Shown here: positions 38,975 through 47,705 of the stretch, piece after piece
How the letters are laid out: the number at the start of each line of letters is the position of its first letter
How positions within the stretch are numbered: position 1 is the stretch's first letter
Notes under the pieces: generated by a model
Databases searched by the model: none
What the model saw: the letters and a program-made list of their open reading frames with translations, nothing else
Told to the model about the DNA's origin: nothing
Source: Paractinoplanes aksuensis
GTDB lineage: Bacteria > Actinomycetota > Actinomycetes > Mycobacteriales > Micromonosporaceae
Length of the DNA: 64,000 bases
Direction: 5' to 3'
Assembly (NCBI RefSeq): GCF_024137025.1
Contig: NZ_JAMYJR010000028.1
Coordinates: forward strand, 212,040-276,039
Program-made: the position numbers and the translations under genes

Positions 38975-41900
38975 GTGGCACGTCGTGCGCGGATCGAGGA
39001 CCTGGTGTCGGTGACGACGCCCGAACAGCCCGCCCTGAGCCCGGACGGCAACCGGATCGCGTACGTCTTGCGCGCCGCCGACGAGGCCGGCGACCGGGTC
39101 ACCCGGGGTCTCTGGCTGGCCGGGACCGGTGAACCGCGCCGGCTGACCCGCGGGCCGGCCGACACTTCGCCGGCCTGGTCGCCGGACGGCCGGCAGCTCG
39201 CCTTCCTGCGCGGCGGCGACGGGGCGGCCCAGATCTGGCTGCTGCCCGCCGACGGGGGCGAGGCCGAAGCAGTCACCGACCTGCCCAAGGGGGCGGGGGC
39301 GCCGGTGTGGAGCCCGGACGGCACGCGGATCGCCTTCGCCGCGGCCGTGTCCACGACCGGCGCCGACGAGAAGGCGCCGATCGTCACCGAGCGCCTCGAC
39401 TACCAGGCCGACGGCGCCGGGTGGCTGCGTGATGTCCGCAATCATCTGTTCGTGCTCGACGTGGAGAGCCGCGAGTGCCGGCAGGTGACCGAGGGGGACT
39501 GGCACGCGGGCGAACCGGCCTGGTCGCCCGACTCGACGCGGCTGGCCTTCGCGGCGGCCACCGGCCCCGACGCCGACCTGGTGTTCCGGGCGCCGCTGCA
39601 CGTCGTGGACGTCACCGACGCCAAGGCCCGGCCGCACGCGGTCGGGCTGGCCGACGGGGTGGCCGGGCCGGGCGCGTGGACCCCGGACGGTGACGCGCTG
39701 GTGGTCGTCGGCTTCGAGGGGGAGCCGGTCGGTCACGCGGGGCTGCTGTACGTGCCGCTCGACGGGGGCGGGGTGCGCGACCTCGCGAAGAGCCTCGACC
39801 GCAACGTCATGGCGGGCGGGCCGGCCTATCCGGGCGCGGTGCCCCGGTTCGCGGCCGACGGGCGGACAGTGCTTTTCTGCGTACGGGACAGGGGTTGCTC
39901 GCATCTGTACGCCGTGTCGCTCGACGGCGGTGAGCCTCGGGTGCTCGTCGGGGGAGCGGGTCGCGTGGTCGCCGGACTGTCCGTGTCGGGTGCCACGGCC
40001 GTTGTCACTCTGGCTACCCCGGGGTCGTACGGAGAAATTGTCACGATCGACGTGGCGAGCGGGGCCGAAAGCGTGCGCACGAACCACGGGAAGGTCTTCG
40101 AGGACGTCGAGTTGTTCGCGCGGGTGGAGCGCGAGTTCACCATCTCGGACGGCACGGTGGTGCAGGGCTGGCTGATCCGCGACCCGGCGGCGACCGGCCC
40201 CACGCCGTTGCTGCTGGACATCCACGGCGGCCCGCACAACGCCTGGAACGGTGCGGCCGACGAGGTCCACCTGTACCACCAGGAGCTGGCGGCCGACGGC
40301 TGGACCGTGCTGCTGCTCAACCCGCGGGCCAGCGACGGCTACGGCGAGCAGTTCTTCACCGCCGCCGTGGGCGCGTGGGGCGAGGCCGACGCCCGCGACT
40401 TCCTCGAACCGCTCGACCAGCTGGTCGCCGACGGCACCGCCGACCCGGCGAAACTGGCCGTGGCCGGGTACAGCTACGGCGGCTACATGACGTGCTATCT
40501 CACCGCGATCGACGACCGGTTCGCGGCCGCGGTCACCGGCGGCGTGGTCAGCGACCTCACCAGCATGGCCGGCAGCTCGGACGACGGGCACCTGCTGGCC
40601 GGCCTCGAACTCGGCGGCACCCCGTGGGCCGAGCCGGGGCGCTACGCGGCGATGTCGCCGATCACCCGGGTGGCCGACGTCGACACGCCGACCCTGATCA
40701 TCCAGGGCGACTCCGACCTGCGCTGCCCGGTCGGCCAGGCCCAGCAGTGGCACACCGCGCTGCGCGAGCGGGGCGTGCCGGCCGAGCTCGTGCTGTACCC
40801 GGGCGGGTCGCACCTGCTGATCGTCGAGGGGCCGCCCTCGCAGCGGCTCGACTTCAACCGGCGGATCGCCGAGTGGGTGCGCCGGCACACCGGCACCGGC
40901 CGGGCCCCGCTGGACGCCGGGCACTGGCAGCGGCGGCTCGACGTGCTGGCCAAGCGTCATGGCGTGCCGGGGGCGGTGCTGGGGATCCTGCGCGGCGACG
41001 AGCTCGTCGAGGCCGCCTACGGCCTGCTCAACGTCGACACCGGGGTCGAGACCACCACCGAGTCGGTGTTCCAGATCGGCTCGATCAGCAAGGTGTGGAC
41101 GGCCACGCTCGTGCAGCAACTGGTGGACGAGGGCCAGCTCGAGCTGGACGCCCCGATCGCCGACGTGCTGCCCGAGCTGACGCTGGCCGACTCCGGCGTC
41201 GCGGCCAAGGTGACCATGCGCCACCTGCTCACCCATACCAGCGGCATCGACGGCGACGTCTTCACCGACACCGGCCGCGGCGACGACTGTCTCGAGAAGT
41301 ACGTCGGCGGCCTGCGTGAGGTGGCCCAGAACCACCCGCTCGGGGCCACCTGGTCGTACTGCAACTCGGGGTTCTCGCTGGCGGGCCGGGTGATCGAGAA
41401 GCTCACCGGCGGCACCTGGGACGCGGCCGTCCGCGACCGGATCGTCAAACCGCTGGGCCTGCGCCGCACCGGCACCCTGCCCGAGGAGGCGCTGCTGCAC
41501 CGGGCGGCCACCGGCCACGTGCCCGGTCCGCAGGTCGCTCCGGTGTGGACGCTGCCGCGCGCGCTCGGCCCGGCCGGGCTGATCAACTCGACCGCGGCCG
41601 ACCTGCTGGCGTTCGCCAGGATGCACCTGGACGGGGGCGGGGACGTGCTGAGCGCGGCCGGCGCCGCCGCGATGACCGACGAACAGGTCGAGCTGCCCGA
41701 GAAGTACACGCTGGGCGACTCGTGGGGGCTGGGCTGGATCCGCTTCGGCTGGGACGGCCACCGGCTGATCGGCCACGACGGCAACACCATCGGCCAGTCG
41801 GCGTTCCTGCGGCTGCTGCCGTCGCAGGGCCTGGCCGTGACCCTGCTGACCAACGGCGAGGGCGCCCGCGACCTCTACCAGGACCTGTTCGGCGAGATCT

Positions 41901-42235
41901 TCGCCGAGGTGGCCGGGGTGACGATGCCGCAGCCGCTGAGCCCGCCGTCGCCGCCGGTCGAGGTCGACGTCACCCCGCACCTGGGCACCTACGAGCGGGC
42001 CAGCACCCGGCTCGAGGTGCTGGAGGGCTCGATCCTGCGGATGACCCAGACCGGGCCGCTGGCCGAACTCAGCCCCGAACCGGTCCACGAGCTGCCTATG
42101 GTGGGGGTCAAGGACGACCTCTTCCTGGTACGGATGCCGCAGAGCGACACCTGGTTCCCGGTGTACTTCTACCGGCTGCCCACCGGGGAGCGCTACGTGC
42201 ACCTGGGTGTGCGGGCGACCCCGAAGGTGGCTTGA
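38975..42235 (+). CDS. Fusion of S9 (prolyl-oligopeptidase-type) peptidase and S12 serine hydrolase
   Basis: A 1086-aa protein from GTG 38975, with GAGGGGG just upstream. Residues 1-360 are a TolB/WD-type beta-propeller (SPAWSPDGRQLAF, APVWSPDGTRIAF, EPAWSPDSTRLAF). Residues ~370-640 are the S9 alpha/beta hydrolase with S500 (GYSYGGYM), D579/D581 (QGDSDLRCP) and H613 (GGSHLLI). Residues ~650-1086 are a full S12 hydrolase with S703-x-x-K706 (GSISKVW), Y795-x-N (SYCNSGF) and GHDGNTIG, plus the same C-terminal domain as the stand-alone enzyme at 35170. No signal peptide is visible. The combination suggests stepwise breakdown of imported peptides. Confidence 0.88.
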   Translation: MARRARIEDLVSVTTPEQPALSPDGNRIAYVLRAADEAGDRVTRGLWLAGTGEPRRLTRGPADTSPAWSPDGRQLAFLRGGDGAAQIWLLPADGGEAEAVTDLPKGAGAPVWSPDGTRIAFAAAVSTTGADEKAPIVTERLDYQADGAGWLRDVRNHLFVLDVESRECRQVTEGDWHAGEPAWSPDSTRLAFAAATGPDADLVFRAPLHVVDVTDAKARPHAVGLADGVAGPGAWTPDGDALVVVGFEGEPVGHAGLLYVPLDGGGVRDLAKSLDRNVMAGGPAYPGAVPRFAADGRTVLFCVRDRGCSHLYAVSLDGGEPRVLVGGAGRVVAGLSVSGATAVVTLATPGSYGEIVTIDVASGAESVRTNHGKVFEDVELFARVEREFTISDGTVVQGWLIRDPAATGPTPLLLDIHGGPHNAWNGAADEVHLYHQELAADGWTVLLLNPRASDGYGEQFFTAAVGAWGEADARDFLEPLDQLVADGTADPAKLAVAGYSYGGYMTCYLTAIDDRFAAAVTGGVVSDLTSMAGSSDDGHLLAGLELGGTPWAEPGRYAAMSPITRVADVDTPTLIIQGDSDLRCPVGQAQQWHTALRERGVPAELVLYPGGSHLLIVEGPPSQRLDFNRRIAEWVRRHTGTGRAPLDAGHWQRRLDVLAKRHGVPGAVLGILRGDELVEAAYGLLNVDTGVETTTESVFQIGSISKVWTATLVQQLVDEGQLELDAPIADVLPELTLADSGVAAKVTMRHLLTHTSGIDGDVFTDTGRGDDCLEKYVGGLREVAQNHPLGATWSYCNSGFSLAGRVIEKLTGGTWDAAVRDRIVKPLGLRRTGTLPEEALLHRAATGHVPGPQVAPVWTLPRALGPAGLINSTAADLLAFARMHLDGGGDVLSAAGAAAMTDEQVELPEKYTLGDSWGLGWIRFGWDGHRLIGHDGNTIGQSAFLRLLPSQGLAVTLLTNGEGARDLYQDLFGEIFAEVAGVTMPQPLSPPSPPVEVDVTPHLGTYERASTRLEVLEGSILRMTQTGPLAELSPEPVHELPMVGVKDDLFLVRMPQSDTWFPVYFYRLPTGERYVHLGVRATPKVA

Positions 42236-42236
42236 G

Positions 42237-43316
42237 ATGAACCTGCCCGAGATGCTGGCCGACCTGCGTGAGCTGGTGACCTGCGAGTCGCCCTCGGACG
42301 ATCGGGCCGCCGTGGCCCGCAGCGCCGAGGTGCTGGCCGCGGTCGGGCGCCGGCGGCTGGGCGTGGACCCGGAACGCATCGTGCTCGACGGCCGCACCCA
42401 CCTGCGGTGGCGGTTCGGCGACGGGCCGCCGCGGGTGCTGCTGCTCGGCCATCACGACACGGTGTGGCCGCTGGGATCGCTCGCCCTTCATCCGTACGAG
42501 ATCGAGGGGGAGTTTCTGCGCGGGCCGGGCTGCTTCGACATGAAGGCCGGGGTGGTGCAGGCGCTGCACGCCGTGGCCGCGCTGCCCGACCGGGCCGGGG
42601 TCAGCGTGCTGATCACCGGCGACGAGGAGCTGGGCTCGCCGTCGTCGCGCGAGCTGATCGAGCAGGAGGCCACCGGCTGCGCGGCCGCCCTGGTGCTGGA
42701 AGGCGCGGCCGACGGGGGCGCGCTGAAGACCGAGCGCAAAGGCGTTTCGCTCTATCTGGTACGCATTCTCGGGCGGGCCGCGCACGCCGGGCTCGAACCC
42801 GAAGCGGGGGTGAACGCGACAGTGGAACTGGCCCACCAGGTGCTCGCGGTGCAGGCCCTGGCCGACCCCGTTTCCGGTACGAGCGTCGTGCCGACCCGGA
42901 CGGCCGCGGGCACGACGACCAACACCGTGCCCGCGCTGGGCGAGTTCGCCGTCGACGTCCGTGCCCGCACCGTCGCCGAGCAGCTGCGCGTCGACGCCGC
43001 CCTGCAGGCGCTGACCCCGGTGCTGCCCGGGGCCCGGATCGTCGTCGAGGGTGGCCCGAACCGGCCGCCGCTCGAGGCGACCGCCTCCGACGCGCTCTAC
43101 CTGCGCGCGATGGCCTTCGACGGCGCGCTGGAACGGGCCGCTGTCGGCGGCGCCTCGGACGGCAATTTCACGGCCGGCGTCGGCACACCCACGCTGGACG
43201 GCCTGGGCGCGGTCGGCGGCGGCGCCCACGCGGCCGGCGAACACGTCGTCGTGGCCGAGATGCCGCGGCGGGCGGCCCTCGTCACGGCCCTGGTGCGGGA
43301 GGTGACCGGCCGATGA
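42237..43316 (+). CDS. M20-family metallopeptidase / N-acyl-amino-acid deacylase
   Basis: A 359-aa M20 enzyme (ArgE/DapE/carboxypeptidase G2 group) from ATG 42237, one base after the previous stop. Zinc and catalytic motifs: LLGHHDTVWPLG (H, D), GCFDMKAG, ITGDEELGSPSSR (EE), and GGAHAAGEHVV near the C-terminus. The dimerisation domain carries GRAAHAGLEPEAGVNATVELAHQVL. In the context of the acyltransferase and racemase that follow, the likely reaction is removal of an N-acyl (possibly succinyl) group from an L-amino acid. Confidence 0.87.
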   Translation: MNLPEMLADLRELVTCESPSDDRAAVARSAEVLAAVGRRRLGVDPERIVLDGRTHLRWRFGDGPPRVLLLGHHDTVWPLGSLALHPYEIEGEFLRGPGCFDMKAGVVQALHAVAALPDRAGVSVLITGDEELGSPSSRELIEQEATGCAAALVLEGAADGGALKTERKGVSLYLVRILGRAAHAGLEPEAGVNATVELAHQVLAVQALADPVSGTSVVPTRTAAGTTTNTVPALGEFAVDVRARTVAEQLRVDAALQALTPVLPGARIVVEGGPNRPPLEATASDALYLRAMAFDGALERAAVGGASDGNFTAGVGTPTLDGLGAVGGGAHAAGEHVVVAEMPRRAALVTALVREVTGR

Positions 43317-44170
43317 GCGACCTGCTCACCCCGGCCACGGCGGCCGATCTGGCGGCCACGGCGGCCGGCGTCCGGATCCGGATCGTCACCGAACTGGCCG
43401 AGCTGCACGAGATCTTCTGGCTGTTCGACAGCATCTGGCACTCGGCCCCGGCCCACGCGCCGGTCTCGCGGGAACTGCTGCGTGCGATGAGCAAGGCCGG
43501 CAACTACGTGGCCGGGGCGTTCGACGAGACCGGGCTGGTCGGGGCATGCGCCGCGTTCTTCGCCGCGCCGGACCGCCACGAGATCCACAGCCACATCGCC
43601 GGGGTCGCGCGGGCGGCCCGGGGGCGCAACGTGGGCTGGGCCCTCAAGCTGCACCAGCGGGCGTGGGCGCTCGACCACGGCATGAGCAGGATCAGCTGGA
43701 CCTACGACCCGCTGGTGAGCCGGAACGCGTACTTCAACCTGGTCAAGCTGGGTGGGGCGCCGGTGCAGTACCTGCCCGACTTCTACGGCCCGATGGGCGA
43801 CGCCATCAACGGCGACGACGCCACCGACCGGCTGCTGCTGCAGTGGGACCTGACCGCGCCCCGCGTCGACCAGGTGGCCCGGGGCGAGCGCCCGCAGCGC
43901 TGGGACGCCGAGATGCTGCGCGCGGCCGGGGCGGTGACGGCCCTCGGTCGTACGCCCTCGGGGGAACCCGTCCCAGGCGAGGCCGACGGCCGGATCGTGC
44001 TGGTGGCCGTGCCGCCCGACATCGAAGCGTTGCGCCGCACCGACCCGGCCGGCGCCCGGCGCTGGCGGGTGGCCGTGCGCGAGGCCCTGGGCCCGCTGAT
44101 CGACGGCGGGGCCCGGGTGACCGGCTTCGACCGGGCCGGGTGGTACGTGGTGGAGAGGACTGACGCATGA
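43313..44170 (+). CDS. GNAT-superfamily N-acyltransferase (COG3375 type)
   Basis: A 285-aa acyltransferase; ATG 43313 overlaps the M20 stop. The acyl-CoA binding region is SHIAGVARAARGRNVGWALKLHQRAWALDHG, and the following WTYDPLVSRNAYFNLVKLGGAP is the hallmark of the COG3375 group that is often found next to enolase-superfamily N-acylamino-acid racemases. In the known pathway from Geobacillus kaustophilus, such a protein succinylates D-amino acids using succinyl-CoA. Donor and acceptor cannot be told from sequence here. Its stop overlaps the racemase ATG. Confidence 0.82.
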   Translation: MSDLLTPATAADLAATAAGVRIRIVTELAELHEIFWLFDSIWHSAPAHAPVSRELLRAMSKAGNYVAGAFDETGLVGACAAFFAAPDRHEIHSHIAGVARAARGRNVGWALKLHQRAWALDHGMSRISWTYDPLVSRNAYFNLVKLGGAPVQYLPDFYGPMGDAINGDDATDRLLLQWDLTAPRVDQVARGERPQRWDAEMLRAAGAVTALGRTPSGEPVPGEADGRIVLVAVPPDIEALRRTDPAGARRWRVAVREALGPLIDGGARVTGFDRAGWYVVERTDA

Positions 44171-45273
44171 AACTGACCGGAATCGAGCTGCGCCGGATCC
44201 GGATGCCGCTGGTGTCGCCGTTCCGCACGTCCTTCGGCACGGAGACCGAACGCGACGTGCTGCTGCTGCGGGCGGTCACCGACGAGGCCGAGGGCTGGGG
44301 CGAATGCGTCGCGATGAGCGACCCGCTCTACTCCAGCGAGTACGTGGAGGCGGCGGCCGACGTGCTGCGGCGCTACCTGGTGCCGGCGCTGGGCGCTTTT
44401 GATCTGGATGCGGCCGCCGCTGTCGCGCCCGCCCTGCACAAGTTCAAGGGCCACCGGATGGCCAAGGCGGCCCTGGAGATGGCGGTGCTCGACGCCGAGC
44501 TGCGCGCCTCGGGCCGCAGCTTCGGACGGGAACTGGGTGCCACCCGGGACCGGGTACCGTGCGGGGTGTCGGTCGGCATCATGGACTCGATCCCCGAACT
44601 GCTGGACGCGGTCGACGGCTACCTGGCCCAGGGCTACGTCCGGATCAAACTCAAGATCGAGCCCGGCTGGGACGTGGCGCCGGTGCGGGCCGTCCGCGAA
44701 CGCTTCGGCGACGACGTGCTGCTGCAGGTCGACGCGAACACGGCGTACACCGTGGGGGACGCGCCGCTGCTGGCCGCGCTCGACCCGTTCGGGCTGCTGC
44801 TGATCGAACAGCCGCTCGACGAGGAAGACGTGCTCGGCCACGCCGAACTGTCCAAGCGCGTCCGCACCCCGATCTGCCTCGACGAGTCGATCGTGTCGGC
44901 CCGGTCCGCGGCCGACGCCATCCGCCTCGGCGCCTGCAGCATCATCAACGTCAAACCGGGCCGGGTCGGCGGCTACCTGGAGGCCCGCCGCATCCACGAC
45001 GTGTGCGTGGCCAACGGGATCCCGGTGTGGGCCGGCGGCATGCTCGAAACAGGCCTGGGGAGGGCGGCCAACGTGGCTTTGGCCGCCCTCCCCGGTTTCA
45101 CCCTGCCCGGCGACACGTCGGCCTCGGCCCGCTACTACAGCACCGACGTCACCGAGCCGTTCGTGCTGCAGGACGGCCACCTGCCCGTCCCCACCGGCCC
45201 CGGCCTGGGCGTCGAGCCCCGCCCCGAGGTCCTGGCCGAGATCACCACCAGCATGGAGTGGCTGCCGTTGTAG
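44167..45273 (+). CDS. N-acyl(succinyl)amino-acid racemase / o-succinylbenzoate synthase family
   Basis: A 368-aa enolase-superfamily enzyme of the NSAR/OSBS group. Catalytic bases are K163 (RIKLKI) and K263 (INVKPGR), metal ligands D189 (QVDAN), E214 (IEQPL) and D239 (LDESI); numbering and spacing are the same as in the Amycolatopsis racemase. Members are often bifunctional with menaquinone-pathway OSBS. The gene is the last of a coupled trio (M20, GNAT, NSAR) with no men genes nearby, so N-acylamino-acid racemisation is the more likely role. Confidence 0.9.
   Translation: MKLTGIELRRIRMPLVSPFRTSFGTETERDVLLLRAVTDEAEGWGECVAMSDPLYSSEYVEAAADVLRRYLVPALGAFDLDAAAAVAPALHKFKGHRMAKAALEMAVLDAELRASGRSFGRELGATRDRVPCGVSVGIMDSIPELLDAVDGYLAQGYVRIKLKIEPGWDVAPVRAVRERFGDDVLLQVDANTAYTVGDAPLLAALDPFGLLLIEQPLDEEDVLGHAELSKRVRTPICLDESIVSARSAADAIRLGACSIINVKPGRVGGYLEARRIHDVCVANGIPVWAGGMLETGLGRAANVALAALPGFTLPGDTSASARYYSTDVTEPFVLQDGHLPVPTGPGLGVEPRPEVLAEITTSMEWLPL
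45057..45093. repeat. Perfect 15-bp inverted repeat inside the racemase gene
   Basis: 45057-45071 and 45079-45093 are exact reverse complements with a 7-nt loop; the mRNA would form a very stable GC hairpin within the coding region (around residues 297-309). Confidence 0.7.
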
Positions 45274-45339
45274 CGAACGCTGCCGCACCACCGTCTTTGC
45301 GGGCTGACCTTCGGGGGCCGGCATGGTTCGATCATCGGC

Positions 45340-46154
45340 GTGAGCGGAACACAGGCGATCACCCTCAACCGGACCGAGCGCTGGTTCGTGCGGGCCGCGC
45401 TGCCCCAACTGGTCGCCGAGTTCACCGCCCGGCCGCAGGTCGTACCACGGATGGTGCCGTTCCTGACCGGGGCGTCGCTGTACTGGCTGCTCCAGGTGGC
45501 ATCCGTCCCGACCATCCTGTCGCTGATCCTGCCGCTGCTGCTGATGGCGGTGATCTGGCCGGTCACGGGCGGGTTGAACGGGCACCGCCCGCCCCGGCTG
45601 AGCTGGGCCGGGGTGGTCGGGGTGGCGGTGTTCCACGGCGCCGTCTTCGTGGTCGGCGGGCCGCTGGTGCATGCGGCGTGGCCCGGAGCGTTCGGGCCCG
45701 ACGCGACCAGCCCGTTGGTGGTGGGGACGGCCGGCTGGCCGAGGCGTGTCGGGGTACTCCGCTGGCCGGTGTCGACATCCCGCCGGCCGCCCCATTGCGG
45801 CCGTTGGAGCCGCGGCAAGAGCTCAACGTGCTGGTGCTGCTGACCGTCCGCCAGCTGGTGCAGGCGGCGATCATCGGCCTGGGGCTGTTCCTGTTCTTCG
45901 TGGCTCTGGGCCTGATCACCGTCCAGGATGAAACCGCGGCCGAGTGGATCGGCCACGAGCCCGCACTGCAGGTCGGGGTGCCGGTTGCCCTGTTCAAGCT
46001 GGCCGCCCTGCTGGCCTCCTTCGGTGGCGTCTCGTTCTCCACCACCTCGATGACCAACCCCGACTACCGCCAGGAGTTTTTCGAGCCGGTGCTCCGCAGC
46101 GTCCGCCGCCCCATCCTGGTCCACACGGTCTACTGCGCCCTGATCTCCAAGTAA
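45340..46154 (+). pseudogene. Membrane protein gene with a frameshift
   Basis: GTG 45340 opens a frame encoding TGASLYWLLQVASVPTILSL and further hydrophobic helices. It turns into nonsense near 45720 (SPLVVGTAGWPRRVGVLRWP) and stops at 45843. From about 45715 another frame carries on with DGRLAEACRGTPLAGVDIPP, then LLTVRQLVQAAIIGLGLFLFFVALG and ends at 46154. Joined, the two make a ~271-aa protein with about six helices and a cytoplasmic N-terminus. The change corresponds to a +2/-1 shift near a G-rich stretch (45715-45735). It may be a disrupted gene, a programmed shift or a sequencing error. The family is not known to me. Confidence 0.7.
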
Positions 46155-46245
46155 CCCGATCTTCTTCGGCGGTCCGGATCGAACCGGAACGCGGGCGCCG
46201 CCCGTACCTCCTGGCGACACACCCGGTCGCAGCGAGGAGACAGCA

Positions 46246-47349
46246 ATGGACGGACTCGACGAGCCGACCGAGACCTACCCCCTGCTGTCCGGCGCCGCCG
46301 GCTTCGCCTACCAGGACGAGCAGTCCGGTTCCCCGGCCCCGCCGCCTCGCTCCCAGGACTCGTCACCCCCGTCCCACGGCCCATCCACTCCGTCCCAAGC
46401 CCCATCCACTCCGTCCCAAGCCCCATCCACTCCGGCCCAAGCCCCATCCATTCCGGCCCAAGCCCCATCCAATCCGTCCCAGGACCGGCTATCCCCGGAT
46501 AACATGTCGTCGTCCCTGGATGAGCTGTTCCTCTCCCCGGATGACATGTCCTCCCTTCGCCGAGGGTCGTCCAGGCCTTCCGGTTCCGCTCCCGCCAGTG
46601 CTTCGGGTGACGAGCCTTTGACCGAGGAGTTCGACCCGGTCCCACCCACCGCAGCACGTCGCCGCCCCCGTCCGAAGATGGTGGTGGCCTTGGTCGGCGT
46701 GGCCGTGCTCCTGGGAGTGACGATCCTGGTCATCACCAAGTCGTCCGAGCCGACCGCTCCGACCACCGTCGCCGGTCCGGCATTCCAAGCGGGCACGTTC
46801 GACCTGGCCAGCAACGTGACCGAGCTGAACCTGGAGCTGGGTCGGCCCGCCGACGGCCCGATCGGGGTCACCACCCCACCCGGCAGCGGCCTCAACCCCG
46901 CGACCAGCGTGGATGGCACCGACGTCAAGGTGACCGCCCGCCCGACCGGCGAGTCCGGCCCCGGCCGCCTGGACGTCCTCCTCGACGACCGGATCACCTG
47001 GACCATCCGCATGAACGGCGGGGTGCGCGCCGCGAAATTCGTCCTCACCGGCGGCACCGTCCGCGCGGTCGACCTGACCGGCGGCGCCGACAGCGTCTAC
47101 CTGGCCCTGCCCACCTCGTCCGGCTCCCTGCCGATCCGCATGTCCGGCGGCGTCCGCGAATGGAACATCCAGACCGAGGGCGAGGTCCCCGTGCGGGTCC
47201 GGGCCGACTCCGGCGCGGGCGAGGTCAGTCTCTACGGCAAACGCGAGAGCGGCATAGCCCAGAACACCACCCTGACCGCCGGCGACGGCTCCGGCCTGGA
47301 GGTGACCGCCGCCGCCGGCTTCGGCTCCCTCGCCGTCAGCTCGCGGTAG
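46246..47349 (+). CDS. Membrane-anchored protein with heptad PSTPSQA repeats and a beta-rich outer domain
   Basis: A 367-aa bitopic protein. Residues 1-140 are cytoplasmic and disordered, with five APSTPSQ-type heptads (about 45-80) and two copies of an S(P/L)D(N/D/E)(M/L)-like motif (LSPDNMSSSLDELF, LSPDDMSSL). One membrane helix follows RRRPRPK (VVALVGVAVLLGVTILVI, ~147-164). The outer ~200 residues are rich in short beta segments (ELNLELG, WTIRMNGGV, KFVLTGGTV, LTGGADSVYLALP, IRMSGGVREWNI), resembling DUF4097/auto-transporter-head-like beta helices. GAGGAGA precedes the ATG. Possible role in envelope sensing; function unknown. Confidence 0.8.
   Translation: MDGLDEPTETYPLLSGAAGFAYQDEQSGSPAPPPRSQDSSPPSHGPSTPSQAPSTPSQAPSTPAQAPSIPAQAPSNPSQDRLSPDNMSSSLDELFLSPDDMSSLRRGSSRPSGSAPASASGDEPLTEEFDPVPPTAARRRPRPKMVVALVGVAVLLGVTILVITKSSEPTAPTTVAGPAFQAGTFDLASNVTELNLELGRPADGPIGVTTPPGSGLNPATSVDGTDVKVTARPTGESGPGRLDVLLDDRITWTIRMNGGVRAAKFVLTGGTVRAVDLTGGADSVYLALPTSSGSLPIRMSGGVREWNIQTEGEVPVRVRADSGAGEVSLYGKRESGIAQNTTLTAGDGSGLEVTAAAGFGSLAVSSR
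46381..46485 (+). repeat. Five tandem 21-bp repeats
   Basis: Units of CCATCCACTCCGTCCCAAGC plus one base start at 46381, 46402, 46423, 46444 and 46465 and differ at only a few positions. They encode the (A)PSTPSQ heptads and keep the frame. Confidence 0.92.
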
Positions 47350-47705
47350 CCACCAGTCAGGCGCCGCTCCGGGCGGCCGGTGAACACGTGCTGCCGGTGC
47401 CGCTCCCGGTGGACGACCCGCTGGAGCGCCTGCGCGAGAACGAAGCGGTCCGGCTCTTCGTCGAGCGCGCAGTGGCGGCGGCAGGCGACTTCGAGCTCAC
47501 CGATCTCAACCGCGCGGCCGTGGCGGATCTGTGCCGGCGGCTCGACGGCCTGCCCCTGGCGATCGAGCTGGCGACCGTCCGGACCCGCGCGCTCGCCCCG
47601 GCCCAGATCCTCGACCGGCGGCACGACCGGTTCGCGCTGCTCGCCGGCGGCACGAGGGCCGCCCTTCCCAGGCACGAGACATTGCGTACGACCCTCGAGT
47701 GGTGA
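47340..47705 (+). pseudogene. Fragment of an AfsR/LuxR-type NB-ARC regulator
   Basis: Frame 3 encodes LAVATSQAPLRAAGEHVLPV, ENEAVRLFVERAVAAAG, DLCRRLDGLPLAIELATVRT, then FALLAGGTRAALPRHETLRT and a stop. These are consecutive motifs of the NB-ARC ATPase part of actinobacterial AfsR/SARP-like or LuxR regulators (normally ATSREPL..., GLPLAIELAA..., LPRHQTLRATIDWS). Everything before and after is missing, and one segment between E(H)VLPV and the RLRENEAV block seems shortened. The 5' edge overlaps the end of the preceding gene by about 10 bp. Confidence 0.8.

Noticed and set aside
44167..45273. Racemase gene first read as menaquinone o-succinylbenzoate synthase (menC)
   Set aside because: No other men gene is nearby, and the flanking GNAT and M20 genes match the N-acylamino-acid racemase context; OSBS side activity remains possible.
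46381..46485. Regular 21-bp repeats considered as a CRISPR array
   Set aside because: Units are contiguous without spacers and encode an in-frame heptad repeat in a real protein.
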